Shown here one piece after another: positions 10,389 through 18,504 of a stretch of 64,000 nucleotides of DNA (the stretch's first letter is position 1; each line of letters begins with the position of its first letter). The stretch is taken from positions 1,628,311 through 1,692,310 of the forward strand of contig CP073759.1 in assembly GCA_018398995.1 (NCBI GenBank). Direction: 5' to 3'. The position numbers were made by a program, and so were the translations under genes. The stretch is from Methylophilaceae bacterium (GTDB lineage Bacteria; Pseudomonadota; Gammaproteobacteria; Burkholderiales; Methylophilaceae). The notes beneath the pieces are model-generated. The model was not told where the DNA came from and made no database searches. It worked only from the letters and a program-made list of their open reading frames with translations.

Positions 10389-11023
10389 AGCAAGCTAAAT
10401 TCATACGCGGCCCATCTGAATTGATACCCAAACAACGTCACTGGTTATTTGGATTATTGTTACTGACGGTATTGGCAACGATCTGGACTGCTGTCAAAAA
10501 TGAATCCACCTCCTCTGAAGAGGTTTTGATCACACAGCAAAATGCTACAGTAGTTCGCCAGACATCCAGCAGGATTAGGCTGAATCAGACAGTCGCTTCA
10601 ACAATTCAGCTCAATCATGCTGCAACTGCTTCTAACAGCACTGTCGATCGCAACCTGACAACACAAATAGGCTCGCGTAGCCATTTGCCTATTACTCACA
10701 ATCTATTTAGTGCGCAAACTTGGCAGCCTTTATTAACAAAAGCCGACTATAAAGCGCGGCTTGCCCCAAGCCCGCCTTTAGCGCCACCAGTACCCTATAC
10801 CTACGTGGGAAAAGTCGAAGAAGAGGGTGAAATAGAATATTTTGTGTTGCAGCAAAATAAATTAATCAATCTTAAGATGGGACAATTACTACAAGGACAA
10901 TGGCGGCTGGACAGTGAAGATACGCAATATCTTAATTGGACATTTGTTCCAATGGATTTACCGCAGACATTGCCCAAACAGAACAATAGATCAAGAGATG
11001 TTTTTGCGACATTTCAAGAATAA
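10385..11023 (+). CDS. PilP/GspC-like periplasmic linker protein
   Basis: 212 residues: an N-terminal transmembrane helix (about 20-40, HWLFGLLLLTVLATIW), a Ser/Thr/Asn-rich linker, and a C-terminal domain (about 120-195) with PYTYVGKVEEEGEIEYFVLQQ. That fits the HR domain of GspC or the beta-domain of PilP that docks on the N0 domain of the secretin. Its position directly before the secretin supports this. Unlike Pseudomonas PilP it lacks an obvious lipobox and instead has a GspC-like membrane anchor. Confidence 0.6.
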   Translation: MKQAKFIRGPSELIPKQRHWLFGLLLLTVLATIWTAVKNESTSSEEVLITQQNATVVRQTSSRIRLNQTVASTIQLNHAATASNSTVDRNLTTQIGSRSHLPITHNLFSAQTWQPLLTKADYKARLAPSPPLAPPVPYTYVGKVEEEGEIEYFVLQQNKLINLKMGQLLQGQWRLDSEDTQYLNWTFVPMDLPQTLPKQNNRSRDVFATFQE

Positions 11024-11031
11024 GAAATCAC

Positions 11032-13101
11032 ATGCAATTTAAACAACACACATCACTTTTACTGCGTCTAAGATCATACACGGTATGGCTAGTTATGATG
11101 ACTTATATGACCGGATGCGCAACTTTTCCTTGGCCAAGTAAAAAGCAATCAGGTTCTCCAGAGCAACGTGTTCAAAAAGCCCAAGCGCAGTGGAATAAAG
11201 ATACGGATAATACAGATTATCGGAAAACACTACGACTAGAAAAAGAGTCAGCTATTGAGGAGTTGCTGACACTGGCGGAGCAAGCCCGGCTATCTGGAAA
11301 CCATGATCAAGCGATTGTTTATTATGATCGATTACTGGTATTAGACCCAGCTCACGGTCAAGCGAGGCAACTTAAATTAGCGGTCATGCAGGAAACAGAG
11401 CGTTTATACAAACTCAAACAGGCGCAAATCATGTATCAAGAAAAACAATATACCAAGGCAAATGAATTGGTACGCGAAATCCTTATCGAGGCACCTGATA
11501 TGACCGAGGCGTTGAGTTTACAAACAAAGATCAATGCAGACTCACAACAAACCAAGGTGAAAGCACCACAATTAAAGCCTAGCTCAGACAAACCAATTAC
11601 GCTTGAGCTTAGAGATGCCAATATCAAAGTGGTATTCGAAGCATTATCTCGCGCAACAGGTATTAATTTTGTTCTAGACAAAGATATTAAACCAGATACC
11701 AAGGTCACCATTTTTATCAAAAAGATGCTGATAGAGGATGCAATCGATATGGTACTTGCCAGTAATGGCTTGGAGAAAAAAGCCCTTTCATCAAATAGCC
11801 TTTTGGTATTTCCAAATACACCGCAAAAGTTAAAAGATTATCAAGATTTGATCATACGCAGTTTTTTTCTTACGAACACAACAGCCAAGCAAGTTTCAGC
11901 GATGTTGAAAACCATGCTTAAAACCAAAGATATTTTTATCGATGAGCGATTGAATATGGTAGTAATGCGGGATACACCAGATATTATTAAAATCGCTGAA
12001 AAATTGGTACAGGCAAATGATATGGCAGATCCAGAGGTGATGCTGGATATCGAAGTGCTAGAAGTCAGTCGTACCCGTTTGCAAGAGCTAGGCATTATCT
12101 ATCCCAATCAGCTAGCAGTTATCGGAGCTAACACAGGATTAACGCTAGAGGCACTCAGAAATGTGACCTCTGCAAATGTAGGTGTAAGGCCAAATCCTGC
12201 AGTCAATTTTAATAAAACGACAGGCGATGTTAATTTACTATCAAATCCAAGAATACGAGTTAAAAATAATGAAAAAGCGCAAGTATTAGTTGGTGATAAA
12301 GTACCTATTATTACTACCACTTCAACCGCTAACGTAGGTGTTGCAGAAAATGTTACCTATGTGGATGTTGGACTGAAACTCGATGTTGAACCCAGAATTA
12401 ATTTAGATAATTTTGTGAATATTAAAGTTGGGCTAGAGGTGAGTTCTTTGGGGGATAAAACCATTACCAGGAACGGTGCGGAGGTGTTCACCATCGGTAC
12501 AAGGAATGCAAACACAGTGCTTAGGCTCAAACATGGTGAAACCCAAATTCTTGCTGGCTTGATTCTTGATGACGAGCGCAAGTCTACCGCACGGCTACCA
12601 GGTTTGGGAGACATTCCTTTATTAGGACGTTTATTTTCTAACCAAGAAGATCGAAAAAGTAAAACTGAGATCGTATTGGCAATTACCCCGCGTATTCTTA
12701 GCAATATCCAGTTACCCAAGGCAGATATTGCTGAATATTGGTCTGGTACAGAAAATTTAATTTTAGATCGTCCTAAAATTAGCATTCCAATCACTAATAT
12801 AGCACCTCGATTAACTATTGATCGCTTACTCAGAACACAAGACGACCAAATCGACATGCCGACTCCAGATGGCAAGACAGTGCTACCTACGTCACAACCG
12901 TTTGCAAACGACACTAATAACGCACCCCAGAGCGATAATAATACAGCCAAGGATCTCTCTGCTGCATCAACTTTAGGAAATGAGAAGCCTGTTGTCAACA
13001 ATCAAGAGACTTCCTCCAGTGCCACCTCGTCAACTATGTCTATTGATGAAAGGCGAGCGAGAGTATTAGAGGCTATCAAGCAGGAAATAGAAGCAAGGTA
13101 A
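11032..13101 (+). CDS. gspD: Secretin lipoprotein (GspD/MshL family)
   Basis: Outer-membrane gated channel of the machine. 689 residues. The N-terminus has a hydrophobic segment ending in MTGC (Cys29), a plausible lipobox. TPR-like helices follow at about 65-155, then N0/N1 domains at about 185-330, and the secretin core at about 400-570 with LVGDKVPII, VDVGLKLDVEPRI and the terminal LPGLGDIPLLGRLF signature. A polar tail of about 120 residues rich in Asn, Ser and Thr may bind a pilotin or peptidoglycan. Residues 39-579 are encoded by DNA apparently identical to a second, broken copy at 30925-32546. Confidence 0.93.
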   Translation: MQFKQHTSLLLRLRSYTVWLVMMTYMTGCATFPWPSKKQSGSPEQRVQKAQAQWNKDTDNTDYRKTLRLEKESAIEELLTLAEQARLSGNHDQAIVYYDRLLVLDPAHGQARQLKLAVMQETERLYKLKQAQIMYQEKQYTKANELVREILIEAPDMTEALSLQTKINADSQQTKVKAPQLKPSSDKPITLELRDANIKVVFEALSRATGINFVLDKDIKPDTKVTIFIKKMLIEDAIDMVLASNGLEKKALSSNSLLVFPNTPQKLKDYQDLIIRSFFLTNTTAKQVSAMLKTMLKTKDIFIDERLNMVVMRDTPDIIKIAEKLVQANDMADPEVMLDIEVLEVSRTRLQELGIIYPNQLAVIGANTGLTLEALRNVTSANVGVRPNPAVNFNKTTGDVNLLSNPRIRVKNNEKAQVLVGDKVPIITTTSTANVGVAENVTYVDVGLKLDVEPRINLDNFVNIKVGLEVSSLGDKTITRNGAEVFTIGTRNANTVLRLKHGETQILAGLILDDERKSTARLPGLGDIPLLGRLFSNQEDRKSKTEIVLAITPRILSNIQLPKADIAEYWSGTENLILDRPKISIPITNIAPRLTIDRLLRTQDDQIDMPTPDGKTVLPTSQPFANDTNNAPQSDNNTAKDLSAASTLGNEKPVVNNQETSSSATSSTMSIDERRARVLEAIKQEIEAR

Positions 13102-13105
13102 AGAG

Positions 13106-13618
13106 ATGCGGCAAACGTCTATTCTTAGTAATGCTTTACTGAAGCCGTCTCAGCGAGGGTTTACCATCATCGAGCTAATGGTGACATTGACTATTTTAGC
13201 TATATTAGCCAGTGTGACCATGCCACTATTAAAACTTACCTTGCAACGTAACAAAGAGGTAACACTAACGCAAAATCTGATGCAATTACGAGACGCGATT
13301 GATGATTATAAGCAAGCTGCAGATGATGGACGTATAAAAAAAGAGTTAGACCAATCTGGCTACCCGCCAAATTTAGCGGTTTTAGTGACAGGAGTCGAAG
13401 ATATTAAAGACCCAAAAAAACGGATTATTAAATTTTTAAGACGCATTCCGAAAGATCCAATGCGCAATCAAGATGAACAAAGACCATTCGAGCATGACTG
13501 GGGATTACGTAGTTATCACAGTGAAGCAGATAACCCGCAATATGACGATGATGTTTATGATGTATATTCATTGAGCCCGCTCACAGGAATTAATGGAGTG
13601 CCTTATGCGCAGTGGTAA
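13106..13618 (+). CDS. Pseudopilin (GspG/H-like) with atypical globular domain
   Basis: 170 residues with a leader of 18 residues ending in Gly, then FTIIELMVTLTILAILAS with Glu at +5, so a substrate for prepilin peptidase. The rest (NLMQLRDAIDDYKQAADDG, then IRKIPKDPM-type repeats and YDVYSLSPL) resembles the GspG fold with an insertion of about 30 residues. Starts 4 bases after the secretin stop. Probably a minor or specialised pseudopilin; the exact Gsp letter cannot be assigned. Confidence 0.8.
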   Translation: MRQTSILSNALLKPSQRGFTIIELMVTLTILAILASVTMPLLKLTLQRNKEVTLTQNLMQLRDAIDDYKQAADDGRIKKELDQSGYPPNLAVLVTGVEDIKDPKKRIIKFLRRIPKDPMRNQDEQRPFEHDWGLRSYHSEADNPQYDDDVYDVYSLSPLTGINGVPYAQW

Positions 13619-13997
13619 TTTTTCCTGTCTTTTTAAAGGGTTTACTTTAATTGAACTATTGGTAGTGCTCACCATAGTGGCTCTTTTGTTATCGTTGGTC
13701 AGTCCCAAATATTTTAATCATATTGATCGAGCCAAAGAAACAGCTTTAAAGCAAGATCTCCATTTTATGCGTGTTGCCATCGACCAATATTTTGGCGATC
13801 ATGGCATCTATCCTGAGAGTTTAGAAAAGCTTGTAGAACTCGCTTATCTCGATAAAGTACCAGTAGATCCGATCACAGAAAGTGCAGAAACTTGGATAAT
13901 TACGCCACCCGAACCGCCCCTGGAAGGTGAAGTTTATGATGTAAACAGTGGGTCCGAAGGCTTTGCAAAAGATGGAACGATTTATAACAGTTGGTAG
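13605..13997 (+). CDS. Pseudopilin, GspG-like
   Basis: 130 residues with a 12-residue leader ending in Gly, then FTLIELLVVLTIVALLLS with Glu at +5. The globular part keeps the short GspG layout (AIDQYFGDHGIYPESLEKL, then KVPVDPITE and a terminal YNSW). The ATG at 13605 is chosen because GGAG at 13595-13598 lies 6 bases upstream; an ATG at 13593 in the same frame has no site. The gene overlaps the preceding pseudopilin by 14 bases. Confidence 0.85.
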   Translation: MRSGNFSCLFKGFTLIELLVVLTIVALLLSLVSPKYFNHIDRAKETALKQDLHFMRVAIDQYFGDHGIYPESLEKLVELAYLDKVPVDPITESAETWIITPPEPPLEGEVYDVNSGSEGFAKDGTIYNSW

Positions 13998-14049
13998 TTA
14001 CATTTAGCAGGCGGTTTCGTCCGATCAATTGCCGCAGAAAAATAGACTT

Positions 14050-14535
14050 ATGCTTATCAAAGATTACAATCCTGGTACTCATCGACAATTTGGCTTTAGT
14101 TATATGGGCATATTAGTGCTGATGGTCATTGCAGGCATTAGTATGGCTGGCGCTGGCTTAATGTGGCATATTCAGCTGCAACGTGCAAAAGAACAACAAT
14201 TATTATTTACAGGCAATGCTATTCGCAAAGCGATTGGAAGTTATTATGCCGCTAACCCAACAGGATTGGGAGAATATCCGTCCTCATTAAAAGCGTTATT
14301 ATTAGATAAAAGGCAACTCTCCCTTAAACGCCATCTTCGTCAGCTTTATCTAGATCCAATGGGTAAACAGCAAGAATGGGCGCTAATAATGCAAAATGAT
14401 AGGGTGATTGGTGTTTACTCTCAATCTACACTCGCGCCGATTAAAGTGTCTGGCTTTCCCGCAGTCTACGAAGATTTCAGTAATGCTAAAACCTACCAAG
14501 ATTGGAAGTTTGTTTATATTCCTGGAATAGAATAA
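14050..14535 (+). CDS. Prepilin-like minor pseudopilin lacking Glu+5
   Basis: 161 residues. A leader of about 15 residues ends in Gly, followed by FSYMGILVLMVIAGISMAGA, a pilin-type helix in which the usual Glu at +5 is Gly. GspK-type minor pseudopilins also lack this Glu, so a tip role is possible. The globular part has the pattern AIRKAIGSYYAANPTG and YPSSLKALL. Last gene of the operon. A TTG at 14029 could start seven residues earlier; neither start has a strong ribosome site. Confidence 0.75.
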   Translation: MLIKDYNPGTHRQFGFSYMGILVLMVIAGISMAGAGLMWHIQLQRAKEQQLLFTGNAIRKAIGSYYAANPTGLGEYPSSLKALLLDKRQLSLKRHLRQLYLDPMGKQQEWALIMQNDRVIGVYSQSTLAPIKVSGFPAVYEDFSNAKTYQDWKFVYIPGIE

Positions 14536-14573
14536 GCTTTTTTGCTTAACGAACAACATGAAGTGCTAGTTGA

Positions 14574-15179
14574 TTAATCATACACAGTATAAGCCTTGAA
14601 ATGGTAGTACACCCTCCGTACATACCGCTGAGTTTCTTCATAAGGTGGGACACGATTTTGGTATTTTTTAACAGCACTGGGTCCAGCATTATAAGCCGCA
14701 AGCGCTAATGTTAAATTCCCGTCAAAATCGTTGAGTAACCTTTTTAAATAAGTCGCACCAGCGAGGATTTGTCTATCTGCAGCGTCGAGAGGTCCCACAT
14801 TTAACGCACGCCCTGTGGCAGGCATTAACTGCATTAAACCAAATGCACCTTTCGGGGAAACAGCATTCAGTTTGTGTCCAGATTCTGTAGCAATGACCGC
14901 ATGTAATAAAGCTGGGGTGAGCGCTGTTTGGCGCGCTGCAGCTACAACTTCATGCTGAAATGGCAAATCCTGCATACGCTTCTTAGTTGATGCTTTAATC
15001 AAGGTTGCCGCATTGTTATTATCTGCGTAAATCGCTAGGCCGTCAGCATCTTCATCATAACCATTTTGAATAATGATTTCGTCTGCTTCTTCCTTCACTA
15101 AGGCAAGTTGTGACTGTGCAGCCTTGCAAACAGGTGATTGGACTAAGAGAAAGAATAACAAAAAAGCGAACGATTTCAT
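14574..15179 (-). CDS. Lytic transglycosylase, SLT domain
   Basis: Cleaves peptidoglycan glycan strands in the periplasm. 201 residues with a signal peptide (MKSFAFLLFFLLVQSPVCKA). The SLT domain (about 80-190) contains the catalytic Glu99 in IATESG, then GLMQLMPATGRAL and LALAAYNAGPSAV, all diagnostic of family 1 transglycosylases. I chose the ATG at 15179 rather than one 36 bases upstream because the signal peptide begins there. It converges on the secretion operon end, with 38 bp between, and may open the wall for that machine. Confidence 0.93.
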   Translation of the reverse strand: MKSFAFLLFFLLVQSPVCKAAQSQLALVKEEADEIIIQNGYDEDADGLAIYADNNNAATLIKASTKKRMQDLPFQHEVVAAARQTALTPALLHAVIATESGHKLNAVSPKGAFGLMQLMPATGRALNVGPLDAADRQILAGATYLKRLLNDFDGNLTLALAAYNAGPSAVKKYQNRVPPYEETQRYVRRVYYHFKAYTVYD

Positions 15180-15530
15180 TGTAACGCCATGGTGACATAT
15201 TATTGTGACAAGCATAAGACAGCAAAATTTTCCAATTTATTACAGAATTAATATCAATCAATTATATATATAACCAATTGATTTAATATGAATAGTATTC
15301 TTATTTAAGTCAGGGCTTAGTAAAATTAAACGTACTATTCTTGAGTAAATCATAAGCCAAAATAATCAGTCATTTTCACAACAATGTCATGGAGATCATA
15401 CACAATCAAAAATTCATATATTGTAGTAATGAAATAATCGTTAAAAACATTAATTCTTTATTCACAGCGTTTGAGTTATTGGCGATGCTAAGTCATCGTT
15501 TTGAGAACTTTTTGAGAGTTTTGGTACTTT
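15180..15530. promoter_or_regulatory. Divergent control region between transglycosylase and epsA-like gene
   Basis: A 351-bp AT-rich spacer holding promoters for two divergent genes. No ORF. Two direct copies of TTTTGAGA begin at 15499 and 15510 (11-bp period, one helical turn) just before the regulator start, a possible operator. No convincing Shine-Dalgarno is visible for the downstream ATG. Confidence 0.35.
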
Positions 15531-16346
15531 ATGACTATTTTAATAGAGTCTGATTTAAGCGAAGAGCAACGTATTATCTTTATGGAGGTTATTACTGACT
15601 CGTTACGTGTTACTTACAAAAAAGATTTATTCAATTGGTTGCAACATGGTTTTCAATACCTGATTGCCCATGATGTTTTTTTCTATGGCGTGTGCTCACT
15701 TGAAAGTGAGCAATTCGAGTTTGAGTATCTCACTACTACTCTCCACTTTTCAGATCAGCAGTTTCAAGCTATAACTCAAAAAGACACTGGCCTTATCCAT
15801 CAGGCTTTTAAACACTGGCAAACCAATAATTTACCTGTGTTCGTCAGCACAGATTTGCCGAGCAAACAACATGCTAATTACAATGTACTCAATATCAGTC
15901 TAAGTGATATGCAACCCACAGAGCTTAATCAGTTTGTTGTACATGGTTTTGGCGATATGCGTACTCGTATCAGCACCATGGTGATGCTAGGGCGCATGAA
16001 TGCACCAATCAATGAGTTAACAGCATACCTGCTTGAGCTTCTTATGCCGCATGTGCATTGTGCATTGGTTAAAGTGCATGCCAACCGCGCTGTCATGCAA
16101 TCGTTTGTGAATAAAGACGCCATATTAAAAGCCATTACTAAACGTGAGGCAGAAGTGTTGCAGTGGTTACATATGGGCAAAACCAATTGGGAAATTTCAA
16201 CAATTTTAGATATTAGCCCCACGACTGTTAAAAACCATGTGCAAAATATCATTCGTAAACTCGGCGTTGAGAACAGAGGTCAAGCCGCCACTAAAGCTGT
16301 GCGATTGGGCTTAATCACACCTAATCAATTTAGGGAATATAACTAA
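15531..16346 (+). CDS. epsA: LuxR-family regulator, EpsA-like
   Basis: 271-residue DNA-binding regulator. The C-terminal LuxR helix-turn-helix (about 200-262) is clear: ITKREAEVLQWLHMGKTNWEIS, then SPTTVKNHVQNIIRKLGV. The N-terminal part (SLRVTYKKDLFNWLQHGFQYLIAHDVFFYG) matches the EpsA regulators that accompany exopolysaccharide and exosortase (XrtB) loci in betaproteobacteria. No eps or exosortase genes are in this window, so the target is unknown; adjacent surface-protein genes are candidates. There is no autoinducer-domain signature. The name rests on recall of the family. Confidence 0.75.
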   Translation: MTILIESDLSEEQRIIFMEVITDSLRVTYKKDLFNWLQHGFQYLIAHDVFFYGVCSLESEQFEFEYLTTTLHFSDQQFQAITQKDTGLIHQAFKHWQTNNLPVFVSTDLPSKQHANYNVLNISLSDMQPTELNQFVVHGFGDMRTRISTMVMLGRMNAPINELTAYLLELLMPHVHCALVKVHANRAVMQSFVNKDAILKAITKREAEVLQWLHMGKTNWEISTILDISPTTVKNHVQNIIRKLGVENRGQAATKAVRLGLITPNQFREYN

Positions 16347-16375
16347 TTGATGCCTATAAAAAGCTTAACTTTTAT

Positions 16376-16745
16376 CTGGACCTAGTCAATTAAATGAACA
16401 GACATCTGTCGTTTTATTGTAATATGAAGTATTATAATCTGCTGGGCTAAGCAAGTTTTTGGTTCACTCTCTACGGTAAAGATCATACAACACTTAATGT
16501 ATTCAAATATTGTTTATTGCGCCCCTGCCTAGTTAAAAAACGATTCCCAAAAACGGCCTGCATATTCAAGGTTGCAAAGAAGCTTTTTGCTATTTCGTTA
16601 TCCCAACAATTACCGCGACGACCCATGCTTTGTGTTAGCTGGTTGTTTGATAAGTGCGCGGTAATCTTTCGACGCATATATAACCTCTTGATCTGAATGT
16701 ACCATCAAATCCTCTGGTTTGCCATGTGTGAGTATGCCGACGTTT
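16376..16745 (-). mobile_element. 3' remnant of an IS3-family element
   Basis: Minus-strand fragments read as the end of an IS3 orfB: GKPEDLMVHSDQEVIYASKDYR, then in another frame NQLTQSMGRRGNCWDNEIAKSFF. This is the second DDE Asp and Glu region with a frameshift between. The outer end (CCTAGTCAATTAAATGA from 16379) recurs at 34735 in another remnant, so this is a family end. Non-functional. Confidence 0.7.
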
Positions 16746-17534
16746 TGGATCATAAAACATTTCGATGTAATTATAGATGTCAGCTTTCGCTGCATCCCTA
16801 TCTTTATAGCATTTACGTCTAATTTTTTCCTTTTTAAGATTACTAAAAAAGCTCTCTGCAACAGCATTATGCGAGCTTTGCACTTCGTGCAAATGCCTGC
16901 TAAAGGCGAATTCCCAGCAGTTCCCTCGACGACTCATGCTTGGTTCTATGTTGAGTTGTTTTAGTAGCCTCGCAAAGCTGCGACTGTTGTATTGTGAACC
17001 TTGGTCAGAATGTAGCTTCACCAGAGTCTTTGGTCTGCGTCGCCAATACGCCATTGTCAATGCATCTAATACCAAGTCGTCTCTCATGCGATGATTCATT
17101 GACCACCCAACAATATTACGCGCATATAAGTCCATTACCACTGCTAGAAACAAAAAGCCCTCTTGTGTATGGATGTAAGTGATATCACTCACCCACCATT
17201 GGTTAGGCTCGTCCACGATAAAAGCGCGGTTTAAGTGATTAGCAGCCGCAGTGATCATTGAGCCGCTGTAATACCCTCGTGGCTTACGATATCCACGTTG
17301 TGCTTTAAGCCTTTCTTGTTGCATTAAACGTAATACTCGGTCTCGGCCGCAGGTAATCTTTGCTTGTTGTAAATCCAGATGGATATTACGATAACCATAG
17401 TGACCACCGCTCTCAAGCCAAAACTGTTTGATGTGACGTAATAAATGCTGGTCTTCTTTTGTTCGTAAACTTAAAGGGGATTTTAACCAGGCATAGTAAC
17501 CACTAGGATGAATGTCTAATGCAGAACACAGCAA
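16635..17534 (-). pseudogene. IS3-family transposase orfB, inactivated
   Basis: DDE transposase catalytic subunit. HTH_21 and rve core motifs are present: GGHYGYRNI, WWVSDITYIHTQEG (first Asp), LVKLHSDQGSQYN (second Asp) and NAVAESFF (Glu). Normally 35 residues separate the second Asp and Glu. Here a 42-bp in-frame insertion near 16870-16912 adds 14 residues after MSRRGNCW, making the gap 49. The C-terminus is fused to another remnant. Both changes should abolish activity. Confidence 0.8.
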
Positions 17535-17921
17535 CCTAACAGGATAGGCATTGCTACGAGCTTTTATGAACGCGTAGCGTTCTTTGACTCGTTTGCAAAG
17601 AACACTGCGGCCTCCTTTAATATATCCCTTTCTTGTTGAACTCGCTTGAGCTCACGTTTTAATCGAGCTACTTCCACCTGCAGATCTGGTTCCGATTCGC
17701 GGTCTTTGGGTGGCTTGGAAAACGCTTGCTTCCATTTATAGAGGCTCTTGGTGCTGACGCCCAGCCTATTGGAAACTTCAGCTATGTCATAGCTGTGTTT
17801 GATAATTTGATTGACTGCTTCTTGTTTAAATTCGTCTGTGTAACGAATGCCTTTTGCCTTGATTCTTCCTTTTTATGTCTAGAGTAATTTGTAACATAAA
17901 AAGTGTCTACTGTTCTCAGGC
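16745..17921 (-). mobile_element. IS3-family element, 3' truncated
   Basis: A minus-strand IS with orfA and orfB. The 5' end is probably near 17921, at TGAGAACAGTAGACAC read on the minus strand. The 3' end is lost: orfB passes from KRRHTH straight into the neighbouring remnant near 16745, so the right inverted repeat is gone. It cannot move on its own. Confidence 0.7.
17564..17848 (-). CDS. IS3-family transposase orfA (no ATG/GTG/TTG start)
   Basis: The minus-strand frame reads IRYTDEFKQEAVNQIIKHSYDIAEVSNRLGVSTKSLYKWK in two parts, followed by a Leu-zipper stretch and ERDILKEAAVFFANESK: the HTH_Tnp_1 protein of IS3 elements. The frame is intact to the TAA at 17566-17564. It opens after a TAA at 17875-17873 with no ATG, GTG or TTG before the HTH; an ATT at 17848-17846 is the only candidate start. 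Overlaps orfB in the -1 frame, as usual for IS3 frameshifting. Confidence 0.6.
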   Translation of the reverse strand: MRYTDEFKQEAVNQIIKHSYDIAEVSNRLGVSTKSLYKWKQAFSKPPKDRESEPDLQVEVARLKRELKRVQQERDILKEAAVFFANESKNATRS

Positions 17922-17934
17922 CGTACCGGTAACA

Positions 17935-18245
17935 TGTGGCATTCAAGCATGGTTATCAGCACTATATTAAAACTGACAACGGATCAGAGTTTATCTCCTA
18001 AGTTTTAGATGAATGGGCTTGTGAAAGCCAAGTGACCATAGACTTATCAATACCAGGTAAGCCAACTGAGAATGCGTTTATCGAATCATCTAATGCGTCG
18101 CCTGAGGCAAGAGTCTTTAAATAGCCATTGATAAATATCCATTGGATTTTATCGCTAGATGATGCAAAATTCAAAATTGAAGCATGGCGAAGGGATTAAA
18201 CGAGAGTCTTCCCCATTCATCATTGGATTGAATGACACCTTATGA
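17935..18245 (+). mobile_element. Decayed IS3/IS407-type transposase remnant
   Basis: The plus strand reads HYIKTDNGSEFIS, then a stop, then VLDEWACESQVTIDLS and PGKPTENAFIESSN, and later LSLDDAKFKIEAWRRD with a stop. This is the C-terminal DDE part of an IS407-group orfB (second Asp in DNGSEF, Glu in AFIES). Several stops and a frameshift make it a relic. It belongs to a different IS3 subgroup from the element to its left. Confidence 0.7.
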
Positions 18246-18341
18246 GTAGGCTCAAAAATATTAGGAGTCTTCCTAAAATGCTCATGCTATTAAGGCACAA
18301 ATTTCTATTTAAGAATATCTCGGCTATTTGTACAGGGTCAA

Positions 18342-18380
18342 TATAACATTTCATCTAAAGTTATATTAAATCTTTAGATG
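18342..18380. repeat. Overlapping inverted repeats upstream of the fhaC-like gene
   Basis: CATCTAAAG (18352-18360) pairs with CTTTAGATG (18372-18380) over an 11-base loop. AATATAAC just upstream pairs with GTTATATT (18360-18367). The two hairpins are mutually exclusive. TAAAGTTATATTAA here (18356-18369) recurs in the palindrome after fhaA (30400). The rest of 18246-18504 holds no gene. Confidence 0.4.
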
Positions 18381-18504
18381 GATTGCTTCTTTAATTTTTT
18401 GACTAGGCCCACAACGTAAAAAAACAAAACGGACTAGTGTACTTCATATGGATGTCATAATTTTTTCAGATAATAAAAAATCTTTATACTATTAGATAAA
18501 TTTA

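Noticed and set aside
12357-13001. Long antisense open frame inside the secretin gene (214 codons)
   Set aside because: Composition is a shadow of the sense codons, it lacks a ribosome site and any family resemblance. The same holds for the many antisense frames within the adhesin repeats.
14535-14573. AAGC-T6-GCTT after the last pseudopilin as a terminator
   Set aside because: The stem is only four base pairs; too weak to call.
17600-17640. Suspected frameshift in the minus-strand IS3 orfA
   Set aside because: On careful reading the frame runs QQERDILKEAAVFF without a break; only the start codon is unusual.
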